From positions 38,095,634-38,159,633 of the forward strand of contig CM037794.1 of the NCBI GenBank assembly GCA_021229015.1: DNA of 64,000 nucleotides. The letters are read 5' to 3'. The position numbers and the translations under genes were made by a program. The notes beneath the pieces were generated by a model. The model worked only from the letters and a program-made list of their open reading frames with translations, was not told where the DNA came from and did no database searches. This document shows, one piece after another, positions 11,006 through 24,200 of this stretch; position 1 is the first letter of the stretch, and every line of letters begins with the position of its first letter. Origin of the DNA: Solen grandis. Taxonomy: Eukaryota; Mollusca; Bivalvia; Adapedonta; Solenidae.

Positions 11006-12199
11006 CATACATGCCATATTTTCAGTAGGTCTCCCAGGGAGATTTTGAAATTTTCACAGGGAGATTTGGGGTCCAGCCAGGGAGATTTTATGACACATTT
11101 GATTACCCCTTCATTAAATTCATTAACAGTTTATATTATATACTGTTTATTGCATTTAATGAAAATACCATATGAAATTTATATGTAAAAAAAATTACAA
11201 AATTTATTAATAAATCTAATTCAAATAGAAACTTAACTTTCCACAAGCACTGTTTTACATTAAATGCAACACTAACTTGTAACAAATTGGAGAACATGCC
11301 ATTTACATGTAAACACATTTAAATTGATATGTACAGTATCTTTGATTTATTGAATGATTTCTGATCATAAGGTTTTAATTAATGGGGATGAATAAAGATA
11401 AAAAGTTAGATCATTTTTAATAATACTTTCACCTTCCGTCTGTGTATTCTTTTTTTCTGAATTAAATAGCTTTTAGCTAAAATATTATTTAGCTTAAAAT
11501 ATTTATCGTGTACGGTATGGTGGTATGAAGTGGTTACCCAACTCTTCCGATCATGACATCTCATTATAATAAATTACTCAGCAGACGATATCCCTTGTTT
11601 ATCAAGTCATTTTCGGTGTGAAAATTGCAATTCATTTGCAATTTATCGCTAGCTGAGGTGTACTTTCTATGATGTGTCAATATGATGAGTTTTGTTAAGA
11701 TTTAAATGATTGGCAAACAGTTGATCTAATTATCATTTATTGTTTACACTTCCGGTAAGTAAGGATTAGCTATTCTCCGGGACCTTTTTTTATCCATGAT
11801 AAGATTTACGTCTTTATTACAGTGTACCATCCTAACCTTACTCATTCTAGCTTTAGTATTGCCCTGATCGCTGCTAATTACCCGACGATAATTGTTTCAA
11901 CTGATAGAGTGTCCAATCTGCTACCTGTCTGAATTATGCAATTTGATTGGATAAGGACGATCACACGTTGCTTGTGGCTGTGTACAGCACACTGGTCAGG
12001 ATTGATACTAACACATGTTCTTACGTAATCTTCCTAATGCTGTATCATAGGTCGGTAATAAAATGGATTATACCGAGTTCAAAGGGAAACCAGTTTGATT
12101 TAAGTCAGACCGGGAGATTTTCACCTCCCGGTGGGAGATCGGGAGACAAGACAAAATCCCGGGAGATTTAATCTCCCGCCGGGAGTTATGGCATGTATG
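11006..12199. mobile_element. 1.2-kb non-autonomous transposon with 13-bp TIR
   Basis: Perfect inverted ends CATACATGCCATA (11006-11018) and TATGGCATGTATG (12187-12199), flanked by the direct repeat CTTATA (11000-11005 and 12200-12205). It interrupts a tandem repeat that resumes on the other side. Both ends carry palindromic CTCCC..GGGAG motifs just inside the TIR. No transposase; superfamily not assigned. Confidence 0.8.
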
Positions 12200-12205
12200 C
12201 TTATA

Positions 12206-12905
12206 TTTTTTTGTCCATGCTATTTCTCAGTTACCTTTAGTCAGATCAACTTCACAACATTAATAAGTACCAAGCCAAGTTGTGCATATCATTGGCACAT
12301 CTTCATCAGATTGATTTTAAATGAGTTATGGCCCTTTGTTATATTTATTGAATATATTTTGTCCACACTATAATTTGGCTACCAATGGGCTGATTGTGAT
12401 TTAACTTACAGCATTAAAAAGTACCAAGTCTAATTGTGTATAATGTTAGCACATCATGACTGGATTGATTTTATATGAGTTATGGCACTTTGTTATATAC
12501 ATTGCATATGTTTTGTCCACATTATTTCTTGGCTATCAATGGTCTAATTTTGATTTAACTTCACAATATTAATAAGTACCAAGTCTAGTTGTGCATATCG
12601 TTACGCACATCTTGACCAACTCTGTCTTGACTTATACGAGTTAGCCCTTGAGATATTTTGTCCACACTATTTTTAGCTACTTTCCATTTAATTTACAACA
12701 ATTATAAATGCCAAGTCTGCTTGCTCATATTGTAGGCATGTCAATGCTTGCTTTAATATTCTTTGAGTTATTCCCCCTCCCTTTCTATACTTCTTGAATA
12801 TATTTTATCTGCTCTATTTCTCAGCAACTATTGGTCAGATTTTGGTATTTATAAGCACCAACAGAAGTAGCATAATTATATTCTTGGCATGTCATGATCA
12901 GCTTA
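12206..12905. repeat. Diverged ~170-bp tandem repeat, right part
   Basis: About four units with the same landmarks as 10690-10999 (tttgtccacactatttctt, aacttcacaa, tgtgcatat, gagttatggc). No coding content. Confidence 0.65.
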
Positions 12906-13139
12906 ATTTTTTTCATATTTATTAAATATTTTTATTGGCAATACATGATTGTATAAATGTATCAGAGCTCTTCCTGGTTTTGGTGTGTTTGTATTTTTAC
13001 TCTTTAACTTTATCAAAACTGTCTGACATGGTAACAGTAACTGCATGTGACAAAGCAGTATCTGGGGGTATTCATCATACCACTGTATGAATGCTGTGAA
13101 TGGGCATGTTTTGAAATGACTTAGCACAAATGATCCTTA

Positions 13140-13905
13140 GGACAAGATAATGTGGTACAAATAAGAACTAGGTTGCTAGCTTGAAGGTCAAGGTCACATC
13201 ACTTGGTTGACCTTAAATAGAGTTAAGATATTTGGTGTGTAACAAGACTTAATTTGTTCAATTATGGTTGGCCCTGCTCAAGGAATCACTTTATTTTATA
13301 ATTATAGACTTATACAGGAAGTATTTTTAAAAACCTTCTTGAAACAACAAGGCCTAGAGCTTAGATATTTGGTATGTGTTCTCTACCAAGTTTGGCCATG
13401 CCCAATGTTCACCTGGCATCCAGCATTGTGCGTTGTCAACAATTTGCTTAAAACAACATCTCCTCTGAAACTGCTGGACAGAATTTGATCAAAATTGGCA
13501 TGGATGACCCTTGGGTGAACCTTCACAAAAATTGCTAAAATAAACTTTATCCATGTAGAACTCTGGTTGCCATGCCAGTGAAAAGAAAAAAATATGAAAA
13601 CTTTAAAAAATTATCTCCTTCCAAACTACTGGCCAGATTTCAAAAAATGTTTTAGCACAGATGTTCCTTGGGTAACCCTCTACCAAGATTGCTAAAATTA
13701 TTCCAAACTATAAAGAAACATAACCGCCATGGGTGGGGCTATATTTGCCTTAAATGTATATATAGAAAACTTTAAAAGACTTCTGCTCCAAAACTTCTGG
13801 CCAGATTTTAAAATGTTTTGGCACAGATGTTCTATGGGTATTGCTCCTTTAGAGCAGTGGTACTCATGCAGGTAAGCAATATAGGGCCATCATGGCCCTC
13901 TTGTG
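13140..13905 (+). mobile_element. Pearl/HINE-like tandem-cored element, 3' part
   Basis: Diverged monomers of about 165 bp (gcctagagcttagatatttggta, ctaccaag, gccagatttt) end in a terminal hairpin, agggccatcatggccct, then cttgt (about 13883-13905). It abuts the next element directly. Central minisatellite and 3' palindrome match the architecture described for bivalve pearl/Helentron-associated elements; assignment is inferred from structure. Confidence 0.55.
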
Positions 13906-15166
13906 TTTTTAGCTCACATGAGCACTCAGCACAACGTGCTCAAGGTGAGCTTTTCTGATCGCCTTTTGTCCGGCGTCCGTCGTCCGTGCGTCCATGCGTG
14001 CGTCCGGCGTCAACAATTGCTTCAAACAACATCTCCTCCTAAACGGCTTGGCCAATTTGAAAAATATTTTGCAGGAATGTTCCTTGGATGAAGCTCTACT
14101 AAAGTTGTATAAATGGTTCTGGTCCATTGCATAATTAGGTCACAGGAGCTAAAAATAGATTTTAAAAATGCAAACTTTGAAAATCTTCTTCTGCAAAACT
14201 GCAAGGCCTAGAGCTTAGATATTTGGTATGTAAGGCCTAGAGCTTAGATATTTGGTATGTAGCATCATCTTATGGGCCACTACCAAGATTGTACAAATCA
14301 TAGCCCTATGGTGATAAATGATCCCGCACCAGGGGTCACTTGTTTTACATAGAGTTATATAGGAAAATCTTAAAAAATCTTCTTCTATGAATCCATAAGG
14401 CCTAGAGCTTAGATATTTGGTATGTAGCATCATCTTATGGGCCACTACCAAGATTGTACAAATCATAGCCCTATGGTGATAAATGACCCCGCACCAGGGG
14501 TCACTTGTTTTACATAGAGTTATATAGGAAAATCTTAAAAAATCTTCTTCTATGAATCCATAAGGCCTAGAGCTTAGATATTTGGTATGAAGCATCATCT
14601 TATGGGCCACTACCAAGATTGTACAAATCATAGCCCTATGGTGATAAATGACCCCGCACCAGGGGTCACTTGTTTTACATAGAGTTATATAGGAAAATCT
14701 TAAAAAATCTTCTTCTATGAATCCATAAGGCCTAGAGCTTAGATATTTGGTATGAAGCATCATCTTATGGGCCACTACCAAGATTGTACAAATCATAGCC
14801 CAATGGTGATAAATGACCCCACACCAGGGGTCACTTGTTTTACATAGAGTTAAATAGGAAAATCTTAAAAAATCTTCTTCTATGAATCAATAAGGCCTAG
14901 AGCTAAGATTTTTGGTATGTAGTAGCATCTAATGGTTCATTACAAAGATTTTCAAAGTCTTGGCCCTACGGTGATAAATGACCCTGCGCCCAAGTCTTCT
15001 CTGAAACCATATGGCCCATTGCTTAGATATTTGGTGTGTAGTATTGTCAGGGGTAAAATGTTTTAGATTAAGTTATATCAGAATCCTTGTCTGTTTAAAA
15101 ACCTTGACATCAGTTGAAGCAATGGTACTCAGGTGAGCGATTCAGGGCCATCATGGCCCTCTTGTT
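13906..15166 (+). mobile_element. Pearl/HINE-like element with 165-bp core array
   Basis: 5' end: nested inverted repeats agctcac..gtgagct and gagcac..gtgctc (13910-13955), then a cgtccg-type microsatellite (13970-14010). The middle is a 165-bp tandem array. The 3' end has ggtgagcgattc and the hairpin agggccatcatggccct followed by cttgt (about 15135-15165). A reversed, eroded copy of the 5' half lies at 57000-57765. No protein is encoded, so it is non-autonomous. Confidence 0.65.
14232..14950. repeat. 165-bp tandem array
   Basis: Units begin at 14232, 14397, 14562, 14727 and 14892 (period exactly 165), and the first four are nearly identical. Because 165 is 55 codons, one minus frame stays open through the array (14796-14215) and translates to a 55-residue repeat; I do not regard it as a gene. 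A 29-bp partial duplication precedes the first unit. Confidence 0.95.
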
Positions 15167-15169
15167 TTT

Positions 15170-15202
<33 letters not shown>

Positions 15203-15520
15203 CTCATAAACAAAAGACTGTCTGTATGGACTTGAAACTTAAAACATAATATGATAGTAAGTAGGAGCAGTGTAGTAACCAAAAAACATAACTCTGCCTG
15301 GTCTGATTTTCTGATTATCTCCCTATATTTTATATAGTAATTATTGTCAAGAACATCACTCCTGAACAATATGAGGTATTGATTTTAAATAGAAAATGAG
15401 TAGCAGTGTAATGATTATGAAACAGTTCTATTTTTTTAAAATTAGCTCCCTTTATTTTTTTAATGATTTTTTTGTCTTGAGCATTACTATATATATATAT
15501 ATATATATATATAAATCTAT
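15167..15520. repeat. Homopolymer and (AT)n tracts
   Basis: A T-run followed by a G-run at 15165-15200, and an (AT)n microsatellite at about 15488-15513. No gene seen between them. Confidence 0.8.
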
Positions 15521-16315
15521 ATATTAAAGATACCTACTCCACTGCTGTTAGCAGAGCTGACACATAGGAATCATATCTACGTCTGTCTGTCTATCTGTAA
15601 CTTTTTCCGTCACACTTCAGCAGGTGACACACATATTTTAGAAAACACTCTTGTTATTTGTTACTTGTATTTAGCATATGAAGCAAATTTGCCTTAGCTC
15701 ATAAGCCTCATATTAAATCTATATTTTAAATCAGAAGAGCTTATGCTATTAATATAACTACAGCCTGTAGTGGATACACAACTTGACAACAGCTGTTTCC
15801 ACCTATAAAAGATGCTATATAATTATCTCATATTTTCATAAATCTGCCAGTTTATCCAGTGATCTTGTCTGGATTTCTATATATAAATATCTGTAAAAGG
15901 TTTGAATGCTATCAACAATTTAAGGTAAATTTTAGGACATATCATTTATTTTGTCCATAAATCATTATATGATTAAATGGTAAAAAAATTTCATAGATCA
16001 TAGATCTTCTTTGCATGATACCTATTTTCTGTATTTTTTGTTTTAATGAATGAAACTATCTACAATAATTGCGCAAATGGAACTAACAATGTATAAACAG
16101 AATTAGTTTATTTCTTAGATCTAAATTAGAGTAATATATCTGTGTTTTTATAAGCTCAAAATAGAAATAATTATCAACATACTGTTATGAAAATATGATG
16201 AAGACCTATTGTAAATGAGAGATCTCAAGCAAGATGTTTTGATAAGCAGCAGAAACATGCTAAGTCTTGCTGTTATATTAATATATATTGCATATTTGAT
16301 CTGGCTATACTGTAC
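15521..16315. other. No gene seen
   Basis: AT-rich DNA with no convincing exon or repeat family. Confidence 0.4.
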
Positions 16316-16620
16316 CACTGGTCCCGGTGGCCGAGTGGTCAGAGCATCCACCCCAGAATCGGGAGGTCTTGGGTTTGATCCCTGGCAAAAGTCATAAAAA
16401 ATGGTACTGGTATAGCTCCCATGCTTGGTACTCAGCATAATTATAATGGTAGTTTCAGGACTGGTTGGCCCAGTGTCAGGATAATGTGACTGGGTGTGGT
16501 ATCATGCCACATATCCACGGCATGATACTGCATTTTGGCAGCACTATATCTCTCAAGAAGACATCGTCTCCAAATGACTGAAATGTTAAACCCCAAAAAC
16601 AAGCAAACAGTGCTGTACCA
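16316..16620 (+). mobile_element. tRNA-derived SINE, copy 2
   Basis: tRNA-like head with GGTGGCCGAGTGGTCAGAGC (box A) and GGGTTTGATCCC (box B), the same core as the copies at 10315 and 32302, and an AC-rich tail (gttaaaccccaaaaacaagc). The head resembles tRNA enough to score as a pseudo-tRNA; it is the SINE promoter and not a tRNA gene. Confidence 0.82.
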
Positions 16621-17693
16621 TTGTGAGGTTCGTATAGGTATACATATGGGGGGATGTTGATTGTGCATTAATGAGCCTGATCATGAATAACTACCAGAAA
16701 GCAGATGATCAACTGATGTCTTGTACTAGTACATCCTCATGGGCCATCTCCCCAGTACTGGCTTCTGTCATTTGATTGTCCTCCATGCATGAGGATGGCT
16801 GTGTTTGGAAATTTTTGTCTCGGACTTCCGTTACAGGTAATATATCATATTCATTTGTCTTACCAATTCTACTCATTAAGTAAAGATTATTGAGGATTGA
16901 ATTTATAGAAAAATGTGTATATGATTAGCAGGTTTATTTTATTGAAAATTTATTAAGAAATTAAATGTTTATATAAAGGCCAATACAAGAGAACATGCAG
17001 TTCTCATTTCTTATAACTGATTGAGAAGTCAGTGAATTGAAATGGATCAAAATTAAATTAAGATAGGTTAACTTACATATACTTTTTAAACGAAAGATGA
17101 ATTTTATAGTATAATCAATGAGATGAGTTACTTTTGTATTGATCAAAATTAAGTTGATTCTTTACTTTTAAATGAACTAATATTAAATCAAATAATTATT
17201 TGGGAAAAGTTTAGTGTAAAGATTCTGGCATGATTTCCACCAGCAATACTTCACTATAAAGTACCTTACTTATTTTTTTTAATTAAGTAGAAATACATTC
17301 CAACATTTCTGTTTCATGAAATATTCCAGTACATAACTATATTGACATTAATTATAACCATCACATCTAACAATAATTGTTAAAAAATGAAATAACTCTA
17401 TTAGAGAAATAATAATGATGAAATTTGCCCAAAGTAGTTAAGTATTTCTTAGAGCTAAGTATGGTACTAAGTAGTTGAATTCAAGCTTGTTAACTGTTAC
17501 ATATTGCACAAGTCCTACTGTTGAATAAATAAATCCTAACAAGAATCATTCCTGTTGATATGAAAAATCTGACTAATATATTATTGTATAAGAAAACAGA
17601 AGAGACCCTGATCAGACAGCTCCTATATTGAGCTTTGATCTGAGTCCGCTCTGTTTGCCAATACCTCAAAACATCTCTGTACGAAGTAAAGGC
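16621..17693. other. No gene seen
   Basis: AT-rich intergenic or 5' intronic DNA of the ABCC gene. The missing first coding exon (start codon) could lie here or further upstream; I could not identify it. Confidence 0.4.
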
Positions 17694-17935
17694 TTAACCC
17701 TTTCCCTCATAGAGAAAACCATGAAAAGACCTATGCGAACAACATAAAACCAGATCAGCCTGCGAGTAACTCGCAGGCTGATCAGGTTTTATGCTGTTCG
17801 CTGCTCCTCAGTGGTCTGGAAATAAGGACTTTATAATTAAATTTGGTAAGGTTTAACTGTGGTTTTCTGCAGATCAGGCTTTATGAGGTAGCTATTGAGT
17901 GCGTCAAAATGAGTCTATATGAGGGAAAGGGTTAA
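17694..17935. mobile_element. TTAA MITE, copy 1
   Basis: A 242-bp element whose ends are TTAACCCTTTCCCTCATA and its inverse. The TTAA duplication and CCC start fit a piggyBac-type MITE. The centre contains a long palindrome (cagcctgcgag..ctcgcaggctg). A second copy, in the opposite orientation, is at 25897-26136. Confidence 0.85.
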
Positions 17936-18041
17936 AAAGCCCATGAATAGTAGTCTCTGTGAGCTTCCAAAATTCCATGTCACTTTTTTTAAAGTCGAGG
18001 ACAAAATGATCCCCTACATCATCCATCATTGTCTGTTCTAG

Positions 18042-18218
18042 GATCCGGATAAGTTGAGGCAAGAGCAGCCAGAGTTCAGCCCCTGTCTCACTGAAACTCT
18101 GCTTGTGTGGATCCCGTATGGATATATGTGGATAGCCCTGGTTCCCTACCTCATCTTCTTGTCAAAGAGAGGCCGCGATCCAACCCTGCCCTTCACAAAA
18201 CTACAGGCAGCAAAATGT
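18042..18218 (+). CDS. ABCC exon 'a' (TMD0 start)
   Basis: 59 codons in phase 0/0 between acceptor ttctag and donor gtgagt. Encodes EFSPCLTETLLVWIPYGYMW and a hydrophobic helix, the first membrane segment of TMD0. It is the first exon I can recognise, not the start exon. Confidence 0.88.
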
Positions 18219-21200
18219 GTGAGTATGCCTTTTATATTTTTGAAATACAGTGTATATTGATGTAATATAAATAGTTTGGGGGTATGAGGGGACAATTTCA
18301 ATAATTATGTCTCATCCCACCACCCCAGCCTCCACATATTTGGTAAGGAGACATTGATTTTGTGCTTTCTGTCTGTCAGGATATATATCATCATGAGTTG
18401 ATGTGTTGCATGTAAGACCCAAATCCTTTGCTTCAATGTGAAGGTCACACTTAGAGGTCAGAGGTCAAAAATGAGGTATCATTTTATGTTCGCTCCATTA
18501 CATTGTCACAAGAATGATTTGGCAGATACATTCACTATCATGAGACATTGTTTGCATTCAATACCCAGGTCCGTAGATCAGAGGTCATTGTCACACTTAA
18601 GAGGTTAAATGTCATAAGCCCTGATAGTGCCTAGGTGGTCACCTTGACATGCTTTGAATTTTTATGCCTCTAAAGGGTGGCAGATAGTAATGGAACTGTC
18701 CAGTCTGACCCTTTGATCACATCATATTTTTTGGTGTCAGAAGTTTTTGTCCAATGGCACACATTCACGAAAATTTGCCTATCTAGGAAAGTAGCAGCAA
18801 GTTAATAGTTGATTGAGGATGCAGCACCGTGAATAAGAAAAATAAAATTTTCATTCAGGTCCATACCTAAGCATTTTTCTCTGTAGCAATTGGATTCAGG
18901 TGAGCAATTTAGGGCTATCATGGCCTCTTGTTTCATATATTGCTTCTAATGAAGCACACTGATTGACTATATTTTGTACCTGGTAAACCCCAACTGTTAC
19001 AGATCCTGACAGTACTGCTGATAGGCCTAGTGATGGCAGACATTGCCTGGAGACCACCCAAGGATACAAGTGTGACATGGGGCCAGGGTTCTACCTGCTG
19101 CTTACCTGGCAGCAGGGGTCAAGGCCATTACCCTTGTGGTATCTGTATTCTAGTACTAAATACTACATTACTACCTTGCCAAGATTCCACAAACAATACA
19201 CTAGGTAATGATCAAAATGGTGAATTTTCAGAAAGAAACACATTCCACCATTCTTTTTTTTTGTGTGAAATATTCAGGTAAATGACTAAGTTGGCATAGT
19301 TTAACAATACTTGTTAAGGTAATCCATCCATCATGAAATTATAATCATGGTCCTTAAAATGCTTCAAAATTTTATAATGATATTTTTTTTATCCAGAGCA
19401 TTACTCAAAAGCTCTAGAAGATAATTGACTTGAAACTTAAAATATGCGTTGTTGGTAACTAGAAAAAGTAAAATGACCAATATTAATTTTGTAACTTTGC
19501 CTGGTTCCATGTTTACACTGTTATTTAATTTCATGAATATTCTTTTCCAAACCATTACTATATGAGAGAAAGGCTAGGTATTTTGAATGCTTACCTTACA
19601 AAGGAAGCACTTTCAATTGACATAAGTTATTTTGTATCTGACACCCATGGGTGGGGCCCAGAGGGGACAGGCTGAAATGGAAGCTTTGTGTTTTTTAGAC
19701 ATTATCTTGTTTCTGTTCGAAAGGAAAATCATTGTGAACAAGTCTTTTAATCCAATGATAATTCCTTTCAAGGTTAGGAGTTCACTGACCTTTGTTTGCA
19801 GGTTTTCTGGTTATATTTAAAGAAGATGTTTATTTACAAAGAACAAATGAAATTTTAAACAGACTTTTCCTTACACAGAATATACCTAACTGTTAACACA
19901 TATTTAGATAATATGGGAAATCCACCCATATTATTTCATGGTTATGTTTACAGGTCCTTGTGTTGGTTATAGAACAGACAATACGAGCCCGAGGAATTAA
20001 ATCAGCAGGGATACCATACATATTCTGGGGCCTCGTCTCACTGGCAGAGGTGGTGCCATTTTATTCCTCCATCATAGCACCTGTAAGTATTGTACATCAC
20101 TTACCCACTGGACGTAATATAACCATGATATATGTGTTATGTCTGTAAAAGAATGAACTTCAATTGAGAAATGAGTGTTTATATTGGAATAGCTGCTATG
20201 CATATTAATGTGAAGGCGATTATCTGATCAGTCAATTCTGCTGAAATTTTCTATTTTTCTCATTAGTACAAAGTGTTTAAAGTCACATATGTATATATAT
20301 TTACAATTAAAATGTATCCTCCATATAATCCAGTTCCTTTTCTTTCTTTGATATAAGAAAGATATCTAATTAAAGTGTTTGCCTTTCATGTATTATGGTT
20401 ATAGATCCTTTTTTGTGACCATGACCTTAACCTGTAACCTTCACCTTCCAGACCTGGTGTGCCACCAGCACTCTGCAGTGTATCCAGTTTGTGGTATTTT
20501 GGCTGCAGCTGCTACTGCGATGTTTTGCTGACCAGTACAAGTTTCGAGGCTATACACAGCTTAACAAGGTGTGAATCAATTTAAAATTTGATATATATTT
20601 TATATAGATACCATTGAGAATATCATTTGCTGTTGTGTATTGCTGATGTTTACCGTTGCTTGTGACAGTGTGTCAGTCATATATTGACACCAGCTAATAG
20701 GTATAGAAAATTCTTACTGCACAGAGCAGCTTCTCATAAAATATCGGAGTGACCCTGCTGGGACTCAAACCCACAGCAATAGGGGCTAAGTGATAGGAAG
20801 CCATCAGCTATAACCACCTGGCCACAGAGGCCCCTTGTAATATTATGGGGGAAATGGCCAGTTAACACTGTTCATCCTGTACCATGCTGTGTGTTATAAC
20901 TGAAGCACAGATATCTTGTACTTGGTCAATATGTCTACTCCTGCTATATATATTGGACAGCTGTTGCCTCTGTTTTTCACATGTATACATGTTATTGTAG
21001 GGAAGATTGCAAATTATAAAGGAGAGATGAAAAGATTCAAAAATAAAGTTCGATTATATACTCCTGCTTCACAGATGGGGGTGGGGGGCTATATAGAAAC
21101 ACAATTGTCACTTCCATCCACTACGTCTCATCCTACACTTACATTACATGAAGACAATGTAGCATGCTGGTGGGGGAGAGGGATAAATCACCTTTTGTGA

Positions 21201-24200
21201 TAGTTCTTGTTTCCATTCTGCCTAAAACAGGATTGTCTGTACAGTGTACATCTATTTTACACATTCAATTTAAACACAAAAGCAACACAATCAGACACTG
21301 GACCATTTTGAAGACATGGAGGGGGTGGGGGTGGGGGCTGCACTCCCACTGCTGTCGGTATTTTAGTAAGAACCCTTTGTCTACATGAGGTCTAGCCAAG
21401 CAACCTAAGGCTTTAATGTACTTTGTAATAAACTTTTTGAAGGTCTACAGCATTATGATAATTCCAGCATACAGCGAGAGCAAATAAGTTAATAGCCATC
21501 ATATTTGAATGACCAGAAGAGTGGCTAAGTCAATGTGCAATCTCACTATTGTGATAATATGCCACTAGACGCACTGTCCTGACTGAGCAAATCGGTCCAG
21601 ACCCCAAGTTCTAATAAATACTTAATTACCATGTACCAGAAACATTTTAAACAGTTTTGTTTGTCTATGAGGGATATCACATCTACTGGTACATATCCCC
21701 AGCTTTTTCTTCATTATACTTGTGATCAATTTTCAAACTAAGATTATGAGTAAGTCTTGAATATTGATAAACAAATGTGTGATCTTTTCTTGAATTGCCA
21801 TTTTTTTCTGCATTAGAAACTTAAAATATTAAAATTGTTCATCTTTTGATCGAATGGATTCATACAGTCTTATGTCTTTGAAATTTCCCATTGGAACCTC
21901 AATATATGGCATGATGTCATTTTATACACTCCTCAAGAATGGGATGTATTATGGGTTCACCTGTGGGCGGGCAGCGTCACATGATGTTGTCCACTCTCTA
22001 ACTCAAACATACCAAACTTGGTTACAATGTTTATGGGCACAATATCTCAGTTCCTCTTGATAACCAGCCAGATTGCCTAAGACACTCCAGAGTTATGGCC
22101 CTTAAATTGATGAAAAATTGCAAAACTAACAGTGTCTGCTCTCTAACACTGACAATCGTGAACTGATCTTTACCAAACTTTGTAACAATGTGTATTGGCA
22201 CAATATTCAATCGAGTTTGAGAACCAGTCAGATTATCCCGGACACTTTAGAGTTATGATACTTGAAATGATAAAATGGCAGGATGGGTGTATTTTGTGAT
22301 AACTAGCGCCCTTGTAAGCTTGTCTGTTTATTAAAGAAAGAAAGTTTAGGTATTGTCATCACTCAGGTGTCATTGTCATTGTTGTGAAATTTTTTTACCA
22401 TGGCCATAAATTCTAAACTATTAAACCAGCTGTCATCAAATTTCACATACTTGTTCACTTATATTACAAGGGCTTCATTCTCATTTAGGCTGCCATCTAT
22501 CAGGAACATTTTCATCAAATTCATCTCCCCCTTTTAAGAAAACAACAACATTATTTATTTTTTAGATCTTTTACATCAGTCATTGGGATGTTACTTTAAA
22601 ATAAACATTGGGGAAATTTTTTTTGCTATTGAGATGATAACATCTCATTACCTGCAGTGAAAGTTATGCTAATCATTCATGTATATTTCTTAGTCCTTTC
22701 ACCAAGAGCAGGGAATATATATGGCTATGAAGTATGTGGAAGTAAACAGCATTCGGTTTGTCTTGATGCTTCTTTATGTAAATAGCAAATTACACATTTG
22801 GATGGGGATATGAAACTTCATAGAAGGAACATTGTCTCTACCCTACTGTTCTTGTGGTGCCGTTGAGACTGCACAATCTCGCCAAATGTCCAAGATATCA
22901 TGTAATGTGTGATCGCTGCATTCATGAGTTACCTTGTGCTCTTACATTAGAAAATCTTTTTTTCCGTAATAATCACCATTCCCCCAATACAAATTCAAGC
23001 ATGATCTTAAAAGTCCAGGGATATATTGCAGCAACAAAGAGTTTTGATGCTTAACAATTGACAACCAGTGGTGTGCCGATCATTCTGCTCTTGACGGTGT
23101 GTGTGACAGATTCCTTTTACATTTTTTTCATATTTCAGTAATATTCAAGATAAATGTAAACATTACTTTATCAGTTCTACTAGGCTCAAAAACATTGTAT
23201 TAATCAGCATACTGTGCGCATCATATACTGTTATTCTTTAATCTCATAGCTGTACATTCCTGGAGAGGAATTAGTATAAACAATATAACATTGCTTGTTT
23301 TCCAATCCATTTCAACCTAAACGTATTGTACTATTATTATTGTAAATATGAACTAAATAAAATATGTTTAAACTTAACTTCATTGTTAGCTTGTGTTATA
23401 TTATAGAATTGGTTTGGAAGATTTAATTGAAGTAATTTCTGTTCTTTTCAGGACCCATGTCCATATGAAGATGCCTCAGTTCTTAATAGGGTCACATTCA
23501 ACTGGATGACCAGGTAGGGTTTATCTCTTTAAAATTAGAGAGATACTGGTAAGATTGTAAACCCATTAAAACACGAAAGCTTATATAACATGGTCCATCT
23601 TTGAATCTCTAAACTTTCTAATGTGATGTGTTTACTGTACTCCAGGCGCATTTTAAAATCATATTGATGTAGTCTGATATGATGCAGTTAGATTTGATAT
23701 GTGGCCTGATATAATGTCTTACCTAGACATGGATCACACATGTATTACATACTAGAGCTACACAGGAAAATGACCGATGCAGTCAGGACAAAATTAATGT
23801 TTTTAAAAATTAAATTTTTCTTAAGTATAATTTTCAAGGTCAAACTAGTTTAATGGTGTTATGTTCAATAGGGACTTTGGGATATTTGAAGCCTGAGATT
23901 ATATTATTGTTATTATTATTGTATTGTATTTTTTTATGTTTTATAAACAAAAAATTCAGTCTTTTTAATGATGATGTCCTGGCTGGCATTGGGTGTTTGC
24001 AGGCACCAGGTGTCTGCTTAAGTTGACATTTTAGCTCACCTGAGCACATGAATGTCTGTCATTCATCTGTCATCTATTGGTCGTCTGTTGTCCACAATTA
24101 GTTTGATTACACTCTTGCATCTTTGTTTATAGCCATAATCTCTTGGTTAAGTTCGATTATTGCTGATATCCGCCAATAAGGTCGGGAGTTATGCTCCTTT

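Noticed and set aside
14215..14796. 193-residue minus-strand open frame with 55-residue repeats
   Set aside because: Translation of a 165-bp tandem array inside a non-coding mobile element; it has no homology or promoter.
16316..16392. Possible tRNA gene
   Set aside because: Boxes A and B are present but the sequence continues into a body shared by other dispersed copies; it is a SINE head and lacks a good acceptor stem.
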